Below, piece by piece: positions 52,174-61,160 of a stretch of DNA of 64,000 nt. Position 1 is the first letter of the stretch. Each line of letters begins with the position of its first letter. Source of the DNA: Afipia sp. (GTDB taxonomy: Bacteria; Pseudomonadota; Alphaproteobacteria; Rhizobiales; Xanthobacteraceae); contig JAFKER010000005.1 of the NCBI GenBank assembly GCA_017308595.1, forward strand, positions 62,001 through 126,000, read 5' to 3'. A program made the translations under genes and the position numbers. The notes beneath the pieces were generated by a model. It was given only the letters and a program-made list of their open reading frames with translations. It was not told where the DNA came from and did not search any database.

Positions 52174-53358
52174 ATGAAAGAAAGACTAGTAGCGCTGGGA
52201 GTTGCCTTGGCCATTGGTGCCGGCGTCACTTATGGGGCGAGCGCGCGTGAAATACGGATTGCGCATGTGTATGACAAGACCGGCGCGCTCGAAGCCTATG
52301 CCAAGCAGACGCAGACCGGCCTTCTGCTGGGCCTCGAATACGCGACCAAGGGCACGATGATGGTCGGCAACGACAAACTCGTGGTGATAGAGCGCGACAA
52401 TCAAGGCAAGCCCGACGTCGCCAAAGCGCAGCTCGCCGCTGCCTACAGCGACGATAACGCTGACATTGCAGTCGGCCCGACCTCATCCAACAATGCCCTG
52501 GCGATGCTTTCGGTCGCCGAAGAATACCGCAAGATCCTTCTGGTCGAGCCAGCGGTGGCTGACTCGATCACCGGGGAGAAGTGGAATCGCTATATCTTCC
52601 GCACCGGCCGTAATTCGTCGCAGGACGCGATTGCGAACGCGACCGCGCTGGACAAGGAAGGCGTTTACGTGGCGACGCTGGCGCAGGACTATGCCTTCGG
52701 CCGCGACGGCATCAAGGCGTTCAAGAGCGCAATGAAGAAGGCCAAGATCGTTCACGAAGAGTATTTGCCGATCAATACCGCTGATTTTACAGCGGGTGCC
52801 CAAAGGCTGTTCGACGCGCTGAAGGATAAACCGGGCCGCAAGATTATCTTCATTCTGTGGGCTGGCTCAGGTAACCCGTTCAAGATTACCGATCTCGATC
52901 CGAAGCGCCATGGAATCGAAATCGCGGCGCAAGGCAACATCCTGCCGGCCATGGTGCCTTATAAGCAACTGGTCGGGATGGAAGGGGCGACCTACTATTA
53001 TTACGGCATCCCGAAGAACCCGATCAATGATTGGCTCGTTGCCGAACACCAAAAGCGTTTCAATGCTCCCCCCGATTTCTTCACGAACGGCGGCATGGCA
53101 GCAGGAATCGCAATCGTTGAAGCCATCAAAAAGACCGGCGGTAAGACCGATACGGAGACGCTGATTAAGGCAATGGAAGGAATGTCGTTCGAAACGGCGA
53201 AGGGGAAGATGACGTTCCGGCCAGAGGATCATCAGGCAATGCAGTCGATGTATCACTTCAAGATTGCAGCCGATCCGAATCTGGCTTGGGGCGTACCGGA
53301 GCTGGTGCGCGAGTTGAAGCCAGAGGAAATGAACGTTCCGATCCAGAACAAGCGCTGA
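52174..53358 (+). CDS. ABC transporter substrate-binding protein (Liv type)
   Basis: This 394-residue periplasmic protein starts at an ATG with GAGGGGAG upstream. The signal peptide is KERLVALGVALAIGAGVTYGASA, and the mature part begins REIRIAHVYDKTGALEAYAKQTQTG. The type I binding fold includes VGPTSSNNALAML and the YYYYGIPKNPINDWLV block. Its operon with a CoA ligase suggests an aromatic or aliphatic acid ligand rather than an amino acid. Confidence 0.88.
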   Translation: MKERLVALGVALAIGAGVTYGASAREIRIAHVYDKTGALEAYAKQTQTGLLLGLEYATKGTMMVGNDKLVVIERDNQGKPDVAKAQLAAAYSDDNADIAVGPTSSNNALAMLSVAEEYRKILLVEPAVADSITGEKWNRYIFRTGRNSSQDAIANATALDKEGVYVATLAQDYAFGRDGIKAFKSAMKKAKIVHEEYLPINTADFTAGAQRLFDALKDKPGRKIIFILWAGSGNPFKITDLDPKRHGIEIAAQGNILPAMVPYKQLVGMEGATYYYYGIPKNPINDWLVAEHQKRFNAPPDFFTNGGMAAGIAIVEAIKKTGGKTDTETLIKAMEGMSFETAKGKMTFRPEDHQAMQSMYHFKIAADPNLAWGVPELVRELKPEEMNVPIQNKR

Positions 53359-53371
53359 TTTCATCAGGCAA

Positions 53372-54187
53372 ATGATCGAACGAGATCATATCGTATCGGT
53401 ACCGCGCGTCTCGCTCGAGACGCGCGGTCTCGGCATACGTTTCGGCGGGCATGTTGCCGTTAATGCTGTCTCCTGTGCGTTCAAGCCAGGCGAGTTGACA
53501 TGCATTGTCGGACCGAACGGTGCAGGCAAGACAACTTATTTCAATTTGATTTCGGGCCAGCTTCGGCCCACAGAGGGGCAGATCCTGCTGCAGGGCGACG
53601 ACATTACGTCGATGCCGACGTCTGCGCGGGCGCTGGCCGGTCTCGGCCGGGCTTTCCAGCTTACCAATCTTTTTCCGCAGCTCAGCGTGCTTGAAAATGT
53701 TCGCCTTGTGATTCAAGCGCGACGAGGCTTCGGCTATTCGCTGTTCTCGCTATGGACTTCTCATCGCGATGCCATCGAAGAAGCGGAGATGTGCCTTGAA
53801 CGGGTCGCCTTGCAGCATAGGCGAGATGCTACAGCGGCATCCTTGCCCCATGGCGATCAGCGCAAGCTGGAGGTGGCGTTGCTGATTGCGCTCAATCCCG
53901 ATGTGTTCCTGTTCGACGAGCCGACGGCTGGCATGAGTATTGATGAAGTCCCCGTCATTCTCGATCTCATCCGGGAGATCAAGGCAGATCAGTCAAAGAC
54001 CGTACTTCTTGTCGAGCATAAAATGGACGTCGTGCGATCGCTCGCCGATCGAATTATCGTGCTTCATAACGGAACCCTGCTCGCTGATGGAGATCCGGCG
54101 GTTGTTATGGAATCGCCGATTGTGCACGAGGCATATCTCGGTATGTCGGTTCAGGAAGCCGCAGCGATCGACGGGGCGGCCTCGTGA
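53372..54187 (+). CDS. LivG-family ABC ATPase
   Basis: This 271-residue ATPase has Walker A GPNGAGKTT, the signature variant LPHGDQRKLEVA, Walker B VFLFDEPTAGMS and H-loop VEHKMDVV. The stop overlaps the next GTG start. It pairs with the LivF gene and two permeases downstream. Confidence 0.9.
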   Translation: MIERDHIVSVPRVSLETRGLGIRFGGHVAVNAVSCAFKPGELTCIVGPNGAGKTTYFNLISGQLRPTEGQILLQGDDITSMPTSARALAGLGRAFQLTNLFPQLSVLENVRLVIQARRGFGYSLFSLWTSHRDAIEEAEMCLERVALQHRRDATAASLPHGDQRKLEVALLIALNPDVFLFDEPTAGMSIDEVPVILDLIREIKADQSKTVLLVEHKMDVVRSLADRIIVLHNGTLLADGDPAVVMESPIVHEAYLGMSVQEAAAIDGAAS

Positions 54188-54918
54188 ACGGCATGAAGGC
54201 ACCCCTTCTCACACTCGACAAGGTCGAAACCCGGATCGGGCCATATCACATTCTGCATGGTGTCGATCTCGTCGTGCCGGAGGGGCAGGCGACGATGCTT
54301 CTTGGCCGCAATGGTGCCGGAAAGACAACTACCGCGCGCACTATCATGGCCTTATGGCGCGCAAGCAGTGGAACCATCGTCTTCGGCGGTCGCGAAATCA
54401 CCAAGGACGAGTCGCCAACCATCGCGAGGCTCGGCGTCGGTTACGTTCCCGAGAGTATGGGCATCTTTAGTGATTTGACGGTGGCGGAGAATTTGCGTCT
54501 CGCGGCGATCTCTCGCCGCATAGATCCGAAGCGCTTGGAACTGATTTTCGAGGCTTTTCCTGCGATGAAGCGCTTCTGGTTGGGGCGCGCCGGAACACTC
54601 TCCGGTGGGCAAAAGCAGATGCTGTCTATCGCGCGAGCAATTATCGAGCCGCAACGTCTGCTTATTATCGATGAACCGACCAAGGGACTTGCGCCAGCGA
54701 TCATTGCCAACATGGTTGGCTTATTTCGTGATCTCAAGGCAACGGGCGTCACCATTCTGATGATCGAGCAGAATTTTGCGCTCGCACGCGCAATCGGCGA
54801 CACGGTCGCCGTAATGGAGGATGGTCGTATCGTGCACAGCGGACGAATGGCGGATCTTGCAGCCGATGACGCGTTGCAGCGCAGGCTGCTCGGTCTCTCC
54901 ATGTCCGCGCACCAGTAG
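54184..54918 (+). CDS. LivF-family ABC ATPase
   Basis: This 244-residue ATPase has Walker A GRNGAGKTT, signature LSGGQKQMLSIARA, Walker B LLIIDEPTKGLAP and LMIEQNFALA. The GTG at 54184 overlaps the LivG stop; an ATG at 54193 is an alternative start. Confidence 0.9.
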   Translation: MNGMKAPLLTLDKVETRIGPYHILHGVDLVVPEGQATMLLGRNGAGKTTTARTIMALWRASSGTIVFGGREITKDESPTIARLGVGYVPESMGIFSDLTVAENLRLAAISRRIDPKRLELIFEAFPAMKRFWLGRAGTLSGGQKQMLSIARAIIEPQRLLIIDEPTKGLAPAIIANMVGLFRDLKATGVTILMIEQNFALARAIGDTVAVMEDGRIVHSGRMADLAADDALQRRLLGLSMSAHQ

Positions 54919-54926
54919 AGGGAGCG

Positions 54927-55943
54927 ATGTCTAGAATCGTATCTGAACCCGCTGCCGATATTCCGCGCCAACCCCTGGATTGGCTTCCCATCGCATTGCC
55001 TCTGATTGTCTCGCTCGTCGCGCTCCCGTTCATTGGAAATCCATGGACGTGGTTGACGTTGACGATCGCTGGACTTGCGATGGGCATGATCATCTTCACA
55101 GTATCGTCGGGATTAATGCTGGTTTTCGGGTTGATGGATGTTCTCAACTTTGGCCACGGCGCATTCATCGCGCTGGGGGCATATGTGGGTTTATCCGTCA
55201 TCATGCCTCTCACGCCCTGGGTGGAGGCCTCATTGGTTTTGTTGAACGCCGCGGTTTTCGCCTTGGCACTGTGCGCCGGTGTGATCGTTGCGGGTCTGGT
55301 CGGACTTGTGTTCGATCGGTTGTTGATCCGTCCGGTTTACGGCAACCACCTGAAGCAAATTCTCATGACAACCGGTGGGCTCATTATTGTTGAGCAACTG
55401 ATCCGCGCGATCTGGGGCGCCGAAACAGTTTCTTTCAACCTGCCAGCAAGCCTGCGCGGATCGTGGTTACTTGGCGAGGCGACGGTTGAAAGATATCGCA
55501 TAGTGGCGCTAGGGATCGGCACGGTTATTTTTCTCGGACTGCTGTTGATTCTAACCCGAACCCGTATCGGGCTCATGATCCGAGCAGGCGTCGAGAATCG
55601 TGAAATGCTTGAAGCGATGGGATACCGCACAAGGCATCTTTTTGTCGCTGTATTCGTCGTCGGTGCGATGTTGGCCGGACTTGGTGGCGTAATGTGGGGT
55701 CTTTACCTGCAGAATTTTACCGCATCGATCGGTGCGCAGATCAACGTGTTGATCTTCATTGTCATCATCATTGGAGGGCTTGGCTCCACGACCGGTTGTT
55801 TGATTGGAGCCCTCCTTGTCGGATTAACGAGCAATTATGTCGGGTTCGCCGCCCCCAAGATCGCACTGTTCTCCAACATTCTTGTGATGCTTCTGATCCT
55901 GCTCTGGCGCCCGCAAGGACTTTACAGGGTGGTGGACCGATGA
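54927..55943 (+). CDS. LivH-family ABC permease
   Basis: This 338-residue permease has about eight membrane segments and LivH blocks (SSGLMLVFGLMDVLNFGHGAFIALGAYVG, IIIGGLGSTTGCLIGALLVGL). The ATG has GAGGGAG just upstream. The final codons overlap the LivM start as ATGA. Confidence 0.9.
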   Translation: MSRIVSEPAADIPRQPLDWLPIALPLIVSLVALPFIGNPWTWLTLTIAGLAMGMIIFTVSSGLMLVFGLMDVLNFGHGAFIALGAYVGLSVIMPLTPWVEASLVLLNAAVFALALCAGVIVAGLVGLVFDRLLIRPVYGNHLKQILMTTGGLIIVEQLIRAIWGAETVSFNLPASLRGSWLLGEATVERYRIVALGIGTVIFLGLLLILTRTRIGLMIRAGVENREMLEAMGYRTRHLFVAVFVVGAMLAGLGGVMWGLYLQNFTASIGAQINVLIFIVIIIGGLGSTTGCLIGALLVGLTSNYVGFAAPKIALFSNILVMLLILLWRPQGLYRVVDR

Positions 55944-57034
55944 GTGATCGCGCTTCGTCGCCGAGCTTTATTCTTCGTTTGCTATCGGGTGACTTGCCCC
56001 GTAGTCGAATACTCTCGATCATTCTGATCGTGATCATTGTTGGCCTTGTCTTCGCGCCCTTTCTGGTGCCCGGCGCACGGAGCCTCAACACCTCAGCCAA
56101 GATTCTGATCTTTATAGCGCTGGTGGCGAGCTATGATCTTCTGCTCGGTTACACCGGAATCGTGTCGTTTGCGCATACGATGTTTTTTGGCATCGGTGCC
56201 TATGGCGTTGCAATTGCATCAAGCCGGCTGGAGCCGGGCTGGACGTCGCTTGCCTTGGGCACTTCGCTTGCTGTTTTACTCTCGGTGCTTCTCGCGACAG
56301 TGATCGGGTTGTTTTCACTGCGCGTCAGAGCGGTGTTCTTTGCGATGATTACACTTGCCGTCGCCACAGCGTTCTCAACGCTGATGTCCCAATTGTCCGA
56401 GTGGACGGGCGGCGAGGATGGCATCACCTTCAAGATGCCTCAGGTGTTTCAGCCCGCCTATCGCTTGTTCGAAGAACCGGTAATGGGCGTTGTAATCAAC
56501 GGGCGTCTCCTGTCTTACTATGCCATTCTCGTAACGGTCGCGGTTCTGTTCCTTTTGATGCTCCGCATCGCTAACTCGCCCTTCGGGCGGGTGCTCCAGG
56601 CTATTCGCGAGAACCCGTTTCGGACCGAAGCTATTGGCTATCGAACCGTCGTGTATCGGACGATCGCCAGCGTGATCTCGGCTGTTTTCGCTACACTGGC
56701 CGGTGTGCTCATGGCTGTCTGGCTGCGCTACAACGGACCGGACACGACGCTTTCATTGGAGGTCATGGTCGACATCTTGCTGATTACCGTGATCGGCGGC
56801 ATGGGTACGCTTTATGGTGCGATCATCGGGTCCGTGCTGTTCATGGTTGCCCAAACTTATTTGCAAGACGTCATGGCCTTGGTAAGTAAAGCCAGCGAGC
56901 AAATTCCGCTGATGAGCAGCCTGACTCATCCGGATCGCTGGCTGCTCTGGCTGGGCATACTTTTTGTGTTAAGCGTTTACTACTTCCCGCAGGGAGTTGT
57001 CGGCAGTCTCAGGGATCGTATGCGGAGATCCTGA
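55940..57034 (+). CDS. LivM-family ABC permease
   Basis: This 364-residue permease starts at the ATG overlapping the LivH stop; the frame is open further upstream only inside livH. LivM features are GIVSFAHTMFFGIGAYGVA, the cytoplasmic loop IRENPFRTEAIGYRT and VIGGMGTLYGAIIGSVLF. It completes the second Liv-type importer of the window. Confidence 0.9.
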   Translation: MSDRASSPSFILRLLSGDLPRSRILSIILIVIIVGLVFAPFLVPGARSLNTSAKILIFIALVASYDLLLGYTGIVSFAHTMFFGIGAYGVAIASSRLEPGWTSLALGTSLAVLLSVLLATVIGLFSLRVRAVFFAMITLAVATAFSTLMSQLSEWTGGEDGITFKMPQVFQPAYRLFEEPVMGVVINGRLLSYYAILVTVAVLFLLMLRIANSPFGRVLQAIRENPFRTEAIGYRTVVYRTIASVISAVFATLAGVLMAVWLRYNGPDTTLSLEVMVDILLITVIGGMGTLYGAIIGSVLFMVAQTYLQDVMALVSKASEQIPLMSSLTHPDRWLLWLGILFVLSVYYFPQGVVGSLRDRMRRS

Positions 57035-58566
57035 TGCTGATAACTGATTGGCTGCGTTCCGCGGCCGACCATCATCCTCAGCGGATTGCGCTCCAGGACG
57101 TTCCGACCGGAGCGCGTTTTAGCTACGCTGAGCTCGATCTGCGGGTTGGCCGTATCGCCTGGTCACTGCAGGAGAGCTATCACCTGCCCAAGGGAGCGCG
57201 CATTGCCATTCTATCTCAGAACAGATTTGCGCACATTGAGCTTATATTCGCGGCTGCTCGCGCCGGCCTTGTCGTCGTGCCGCTCAACTGGCGTCTGGCT
57301 GCGAGCGAACTTTCCGCAATCGTTCAGGATTTTCAGCCTTCACTGCTTATCTACGAGCCGGAATTCGCAGCAATCGCAACGCAAGCTTTGGAAGGGAGCG
57401 CTTGCGTTCGCCTCCCGCTCGACGATCCGCAAGGCTATGAGGCCCTTCAATCAAAGGCTGCAGGCACGATAGGAACGATGGCGCCTCGCTCGGACGAGGA
57501 TCTGTGGATGCTGTTGTATACGTCTGGCACGACCGGAAGGCCAAAGGGGGTGATGCAGACCTTCGGTATGGTCTATGTCAATGCGGTCAATACGCTTATT
57601 TCGGGCAAGGTTGCGCCTGGTGATGTTTTTTTGAACGTACTGCCATTCTTTCATACAGGCGGACTCAATCTCTATACGCTTCCCATTCTGATGAGTGGTG
57701 GCACGGTTATTATTGAGCGGCGCTTCGATCCAGAGGCGACGCTGATGTACCTGTCCAACGATGTGGATTCCATGTTCGCGGTCCCGGCCATCTATCTGGC
57801 GCTCGCCAACCACCCGGCTTTTCCCAGCACGCGTTTTCGGCGGCTTCGTAATCTGTCAGTTGGCGGTGCACCAATCCCGCCGGTGATAGGGGAGGCCTTT
57901 GCCAAAAAGGGAATCGTCGTGGCGCCCAGCTACGGCATGACAGAAGCTGGACCAACGATCTTCGCATCCGATGTACAAACAGCGGCGCGCAAGCCGCTCA
58001 GCGTCGGCAAGCCTGTGGGAGCTTCGCTGGTTCGCCTCATCGATGATGCCCGAAACGAGATCCAACATTCAGGGCGAGGTGAGCTTCAGATTGCGGGACC
58101 GGTCGTGACGCCAGGTTATTGGGATAGGCCCGAAGCCACGCAGGAAGCAATCAGGGATGGATGGCTCAGTACTGGAGACGTCGCGGTTCGCGATGCCGAC
58201 GGCGACATTTTCATTGTTGATCGTCTGAAAGACATGTTCATCTCTGGAGGAGAGAACGTGTACCCGGCGGAAGTCGAGAACTTCCTTCACGATCTTCCAG
58301 ATGTGGCCGAGGCCGCGGTGATCGGTGTACCTGACGCCCGCTGGGGTGAGGTCGGCCTTGCGGTCGTCGTGCCGCGACCCGGAAGTAAAGTCGAGCCGGA
58401 TCGTCTTCGGGCAGCCTGTAAGGTGCAGCTTGCAGGCTACAAAGTGCCACAGCATGTCCGTATCGTGGATGCCTTGCCTCGGACGCCTTCGGGAAAAGTT
58501 GAGAAACACAAGTTGCGTGATCTGTTCGCGGCGATGAAGGAGCCCTGCATTGACCATGATCGCTGA
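57034..58566 (+). CDS. AMP-dependent acyl-CoA ligase
   Basis: This 510-residue ANL enzyme has P-loop LLYTSGTTGRPKGVM, PSYGMTEAGP, the STGDVAVRD and VDRLKDMFISGGENVYPAEVE blocks and C-terminal TPSGKVEKHKL with the catalytic Lys. It should activate the acid imported by the adjacent transporter. Aromatic side-chain acids such as hydroxycinnamates are one option but cannot be read from sequence. Its ATG shares one base with the LivM stop. Confidence 0.9.
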   Translation: MLITDWLRSAADHHPQRIALQDVPTGARFSYAELDLRVGRIAWSLQESYHLPKGARIAILSQNRFAHIELIFAAARAGLVVVPLNWRLAASELSAIVQDFQPSLLIYEPEFAAIATQALEGSACVRLPLDDPQGYEALQSKAAGTIGTMAPRSDEDLWMLLYTSGTTGRPKGVMQTFGMVYVNAVNTLISGKVAPGDVFLNVLPFFHTGGLNLYTLPILMSGGTVIIERRFDPEATLMYLSNDVDSMFAVPAIYLALANHPAFPSTRFRRLRNLSVGGAPIPPVIGEAFAKKGIVVAPSYGMTEAGPTIFASDVQTAARKPLSVGKPVGASLVRLIDDARNEIQHSGRGELQIAGPVVTPGYWDRPEATQEAIRDGWLSTGDVAVRDADGDIFIVDRLKDMFISGGENVYPAEVENFLHDLPDVAEAAVIGVPDARWGEVGLAVVVPRPGSKVEPDRLRAACKVQLAGYKVPQHVRIVDALPRTPSGKVEKHKLRDLFAAMKEPCIDHDR

Positions 58567-59338
58567 CGAAACCGTATTCGATCATGCTGCAATCGCATGG
58601 CGTGAGACCGGTGTCGCAACCGTGACGATTCGCGATTCCGGGCCGCTTAACATCCTCTCGTCGGCCGTTATGGAAGATCTGTGTCAGGCCATTCTTCATG
58701 TGAGCGCCGATCCACGGCTACGCGTGCTCGTTATTCGAGGTCAGGGAGATGAGGCATTCGTCGCGGGTGCCGATGTCCACGAGATGGTCGATCTTGATGA
58801 GGACGGCGCGACGGCATTCATCACCCGCTTGTACAATCTCTGCGAGGCCGCGCGGAAATGTCCGGTTCCGGTGATCGCACGGCTGTGCGGTTATTGCCTG
58901 GGTGGCGGCCTTCAATTGGCGGCGTCCTGCGATATCCGGCTCGCGGCTGAAGGTACTAAATTCGGAATGCCGGAAGTGAGGGTCGGGATGGCATCGATCA
59001 TTCACGCTGCCTTGCTACCCCGCTTGGCAGGATCGGCAGAGGCAAAGTGGTTGCTTCTGACCGGCGAGCAGATCGGAACCGATGAGGCTCTTCGTTGCGG
59101 AATTGCTACGCGTGTAGTTCCTATGGATCAGCTCGATGCGATGATCGACAAAACGGTCGAGGGAATCCTGTCTTGTGGTCCGAACAGCATCCGCGAACAA
59201 AAGAAGTTATTGCGGCGTTGGGAGGGTGAGGGCGTCGACCGTGCTATTTCAGATTCGGTCTCCCTGTTCGCCGAAGCATATGCCTCCGGCGAGCCACGAC
59301 ATTATCTTCGAGCGTTCATCACTGCGCGACGCTCGTAG
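58550..59338 (+). CDS. Enoyl-CoA hydratase/isomerase family protein lacking one catalytic Glu
   Basis: This 262-residue crotonase has VAGADVHEM as oxyanion block. The first catalytic position reads GGGLQLAASCD, with Gln where hydratases have Glu (GGGxELA), while the second Glu is kept in FGMPEVRVGM. This suggests isomerase, lyase or other chemistry rather than plain hydration. The TTG at 58550 has AAGGAG at good spacing; the ATG at 58556 is the alternative. It overlaps the CoA ligase end and is last in the TetR operon. Confidence 0.86.
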   Translation: MTMIADETVFDHAAIAWRETGVATVTIRDSGPLNILSSAVMEDLCQAILHVSADPRLRVLVIRGQGDEAFVAGADVHEMVDLDEDGATAFITRLYNLCEAARKCPVPVIARLCGYCLGGGLQLAASCDIRLAAEGTKFGMPEVRVGMASIIHAALLPRLAGSAEAKWLLLTGEQIGTDEALRCGIATRVVPMDQLDAMIDKTVEGILSCGPNSIREQKKLLRRWEGEGVDRAISDSVSLFAEAYASGEPRHYLRAFITARRS

Positions 59339-59504
59339 TGCCAATTATTGTTCACCGCCGTTGTTCAATGCGATTTTCAGCATCGTTGTAGATTCGCCTG
59401 CGAACATATTACGGAGCCTGCGTCTTTTTGGGTGAAACCGCTTTGCTCGATGACATCCAGAAAATGCCGATCGACGCGGTCTCGAGCTACTTCTGGACAA
59501 TTGG

Positions 59505-59786
59505 CTACAGAGTGAAGATGTGAACGACCGCGAACAGGAAACAGCCAACCAAGAATCCAGCTAATTGGCCGCGGCGAAAATCGTCGTCATCGATGTCTGA
59601 CGAAACGGAGTTTGCACCCAACCCCTGTTCTGTAGCCGTGTCCGAATTTCTCGAGGATGCGCGGCGGGAACGGAGATCAAATGAAGCTCCTGAGGCGGCG
59701 ACGGTTAGTTCCGCGCCTATTCCGTTATGCTGATCGCCCTTATATGCGTGGGGTCTGCGGAGCCCTGGCGGGTTAGTTGCTCGCAT
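59505..59786 (-). CDS. Possible small membrane-anchored protein
   Basis: The frame gives 93 residues: a polar N-terminus, an acidic patch (SDIDDDD) and one C-terminal hydrophobic segment (GQLAGFLVGCFLFAVVHIFTL). No strong ribosome binding site and no recognised family. The true start could be further inside. It is the most protein-like reading of this interval. Confidence 0.35.
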   Translation of the reverse strand: MRATNPPGLRRPHAYKGDQHNGIGAELTVAASGASFDLRSRRASSRNSDTATEQGLGANSVSSDIDDDDFRRGQLAGFLVGCFLFAVVHIFTL

Positions 59787-59809
59787 GGAGTGAAGCTAGG
59801 CGTTTCGCA

Positions 59810-60040
59810 TCATCTGTTAAGGCGACTGTCGCCGAGAAGCTGAGAAGTCAGATAGCAACTTAACAACATCAATCCGCTCGCCAAACCCAGTATGACAAGG
59901 TTCATCTCCGGAGCCGTCGCAAAGGCATAAGCGGCCCCTGCCGCCGCGATAAAAGTCGCAACGTGCAAAACACCAGCTTCTTTCGCCGGTTTTTCGACGG
60001 AGGAAGCGCAGGATTGATGAACAAACAGCATCCCGTCCAT
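59810..60040 (-). CDS. Possible small two-helix membrane protein
   Basis: This 76-residue frame has two hydrophobic segments (VATFIAAAGAAYAFATA and NLVILGLASGLMLLSCYLTS) separated by a short polar turn, as in a hairpin membrane protein. GAGAG lies about 12 bases before the ATG. It reads toward the other small frame on the same strand, so both may form one unit divergent from the hydratase gene. Family unknown. Confidence 0.42.
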   Translation of the reverse strand: MDGMLFVHQSCASSVEKPAKEAGVLHVATFIAAAGAAYAFATAPEMNLVILGLASGLMLLSCYLTSQLLGDSRLNR

Positions 60041-60074
60041 GGCTCATTGATCTCTCGCAGAAGGTTTAACGTCC

Positions 60075-60111
60075 TTCAATATATATTGAACGATTGATAT
60101 AGATATATCAA
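60075..60111. promoter_or_regulatory. Two tandem AT-rich palindromes upstream of the hydratase gene
   Basis: TTCAATATATATTGAA (60075-60090) is a perfect palindrome. Three bases later TTGATATA-GA-TATATCAA (60094-60111) is a perfect inverted repeat. Both share TTGA/TCAA ends around a TATA core, the style of MarR- or GntR-type operators, and sit about 55-90 bases before the hydratase start. The binding protein is not encoded in an obvious way nearby. Confidence 0.7.
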
Positions 60112-60165
60112 CCGGGCTATGGTCAATTTGCGCGATGCGATGATTTATCGCGTGTCGCAAAATGG

Positions 60166-60921
60166 TTGCACCGCAGTGCATTCGTCGTTTTGGCAGACAT
60201 GGCTCGAGGCTTCATGGACGCACACGTTTGGAAAGATCCAAGAATTGTCGCAGGTACCAATCGCCTGCTGATGAAGCTGGATGAAGTGAAAAATGGCGGA
60301 TCACAGCTGGGCGGATGGAAGCTTGGTCTTGGTGCGCCTGCCGCGCGCAATAAATTCCAGATAACCGCACCGGTTGTTGGCTATTTGTTGCAGGAGAATC
60401 TCGTCAGGCCGGACACATCAGTAGATATTTCAGGCCTGGTTAATCCCATGGCCGAAGCGGAAATAGCGGTCTATTTTCGGTCGGAAGTTCATCCTGATTG
60501 CTCGCATGAGGATCTTATTCAAAGCATTGAAGCAATCGGTTCTGCGATCGAGATTGTCGATGTGGATGCTTCCACCGATAATCTGGAGGCGATCCTCGCC
60601 AAGAACATCTATCAGCGCCGCGTCGTGCTTGGTCCGCTTGTCTCAAACTGGAATGCCGCGAATGTCGAGCAATCACCGGCAACGGTGTGGCTTAATGATG
60701 TTCCCGTTCATGAGGTTCCCGATTCGGCAGCGCTAACGGGACGTGTGCTTGACAATATCCAGCATACGGCGCGTTACCTGCGAGCCTTCAATCGCATCAT
60801 TGGGGCCGGCCAAGTTCTGATTTTAGGTGCAATAGCGCCCCCTCTGTCTTTGCGCGATGCGCGTACCGTGCGCATAAGTGTAGGTGGCTTGGCTCCGCTG
60901 GGAATCGAGTTGCAGCGCTGA
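60166..60921 (+). CDS. 2-oxopent-4-enoate hydratase/oxalocrotonate decarboxylase family protein
   Basis: This protein of about 251 residues belongs to the MhpD branch of the fumarylacetoacetate-hydrolase superfamily. Blocks are LGGWKLGLGAP, PVVGYLLQENL, the metal-binding MAEAEIAVYF, and SAIEIVD with NIYQRRVVLG. Relatives hydrate or decarboxylate the dienoates formed after aromatic meta-cleavage. The start is uncertain: TTG at 60166, or ATG at 60199 or 60214. No ring-cleavage dioxygenase is present, so the substrate is open. Confidence 0.8.
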   Translation: MHRSAFVVLADMARGFMDAHVWKDPRIVAGTNRLLMKLDEVKNGGSQLGGWKLGLGAPAARNKFQITAPVVGYLLQENLVRPDTSVDISGLVNPMAEAEIAVYFRSEVHPDCSHEDLIQSIEAIGSAIEIVDVDASTDNLEAILAKNIYQRRVVLGPLVSNWNAANVEQSPATVWLNDVPVHEVPDSAALTGRVLDNIQHTARYLRAFNRIIGAGQVLILGAIAPPLSLRDARTVRISVGGLAPLGIELQR

Positions 60922-61029
60922 TTATCGCTGATGGCGGCCGCGTGATGGGTGGCTGTCGCTCGCCGGTCTGTCCTCTTCGGTGGAAAAACGCCGTCGGATG
61001 GACGGGTGGCGGTAAAATTTCCCTTCCAT

Positions 61030-61051
61030 ATATATCGATCGATCGATATAT
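61030..61051. promoter_or_regulatory. 22-base perfect palindrome upstream of the second AcuI-like gene
   Basis: The sequence reads ATATAT, then CGATCGATCG, then ATATAT, perfectly symmetric over 22 bases, about 110 bases before the GTG at 61161. TTATAAAA follows directly and could contribute to a -10 region. The GATATAT half-site also occurs in the palindrome at 60094-60111, suggesting one regulator for both genes. Confidence 0.65.
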
Positions 61052-61160
61052 TATAAAAGCCGCGAAGTGATAATCCGGCTTATGGAGCCGCCTGCCTTGC
61101 CGGATCCAAAGCCGTCCCCGCGGGGTCGTTGATTGGTTTGGCTGAATTGGGAAGTGAAGT

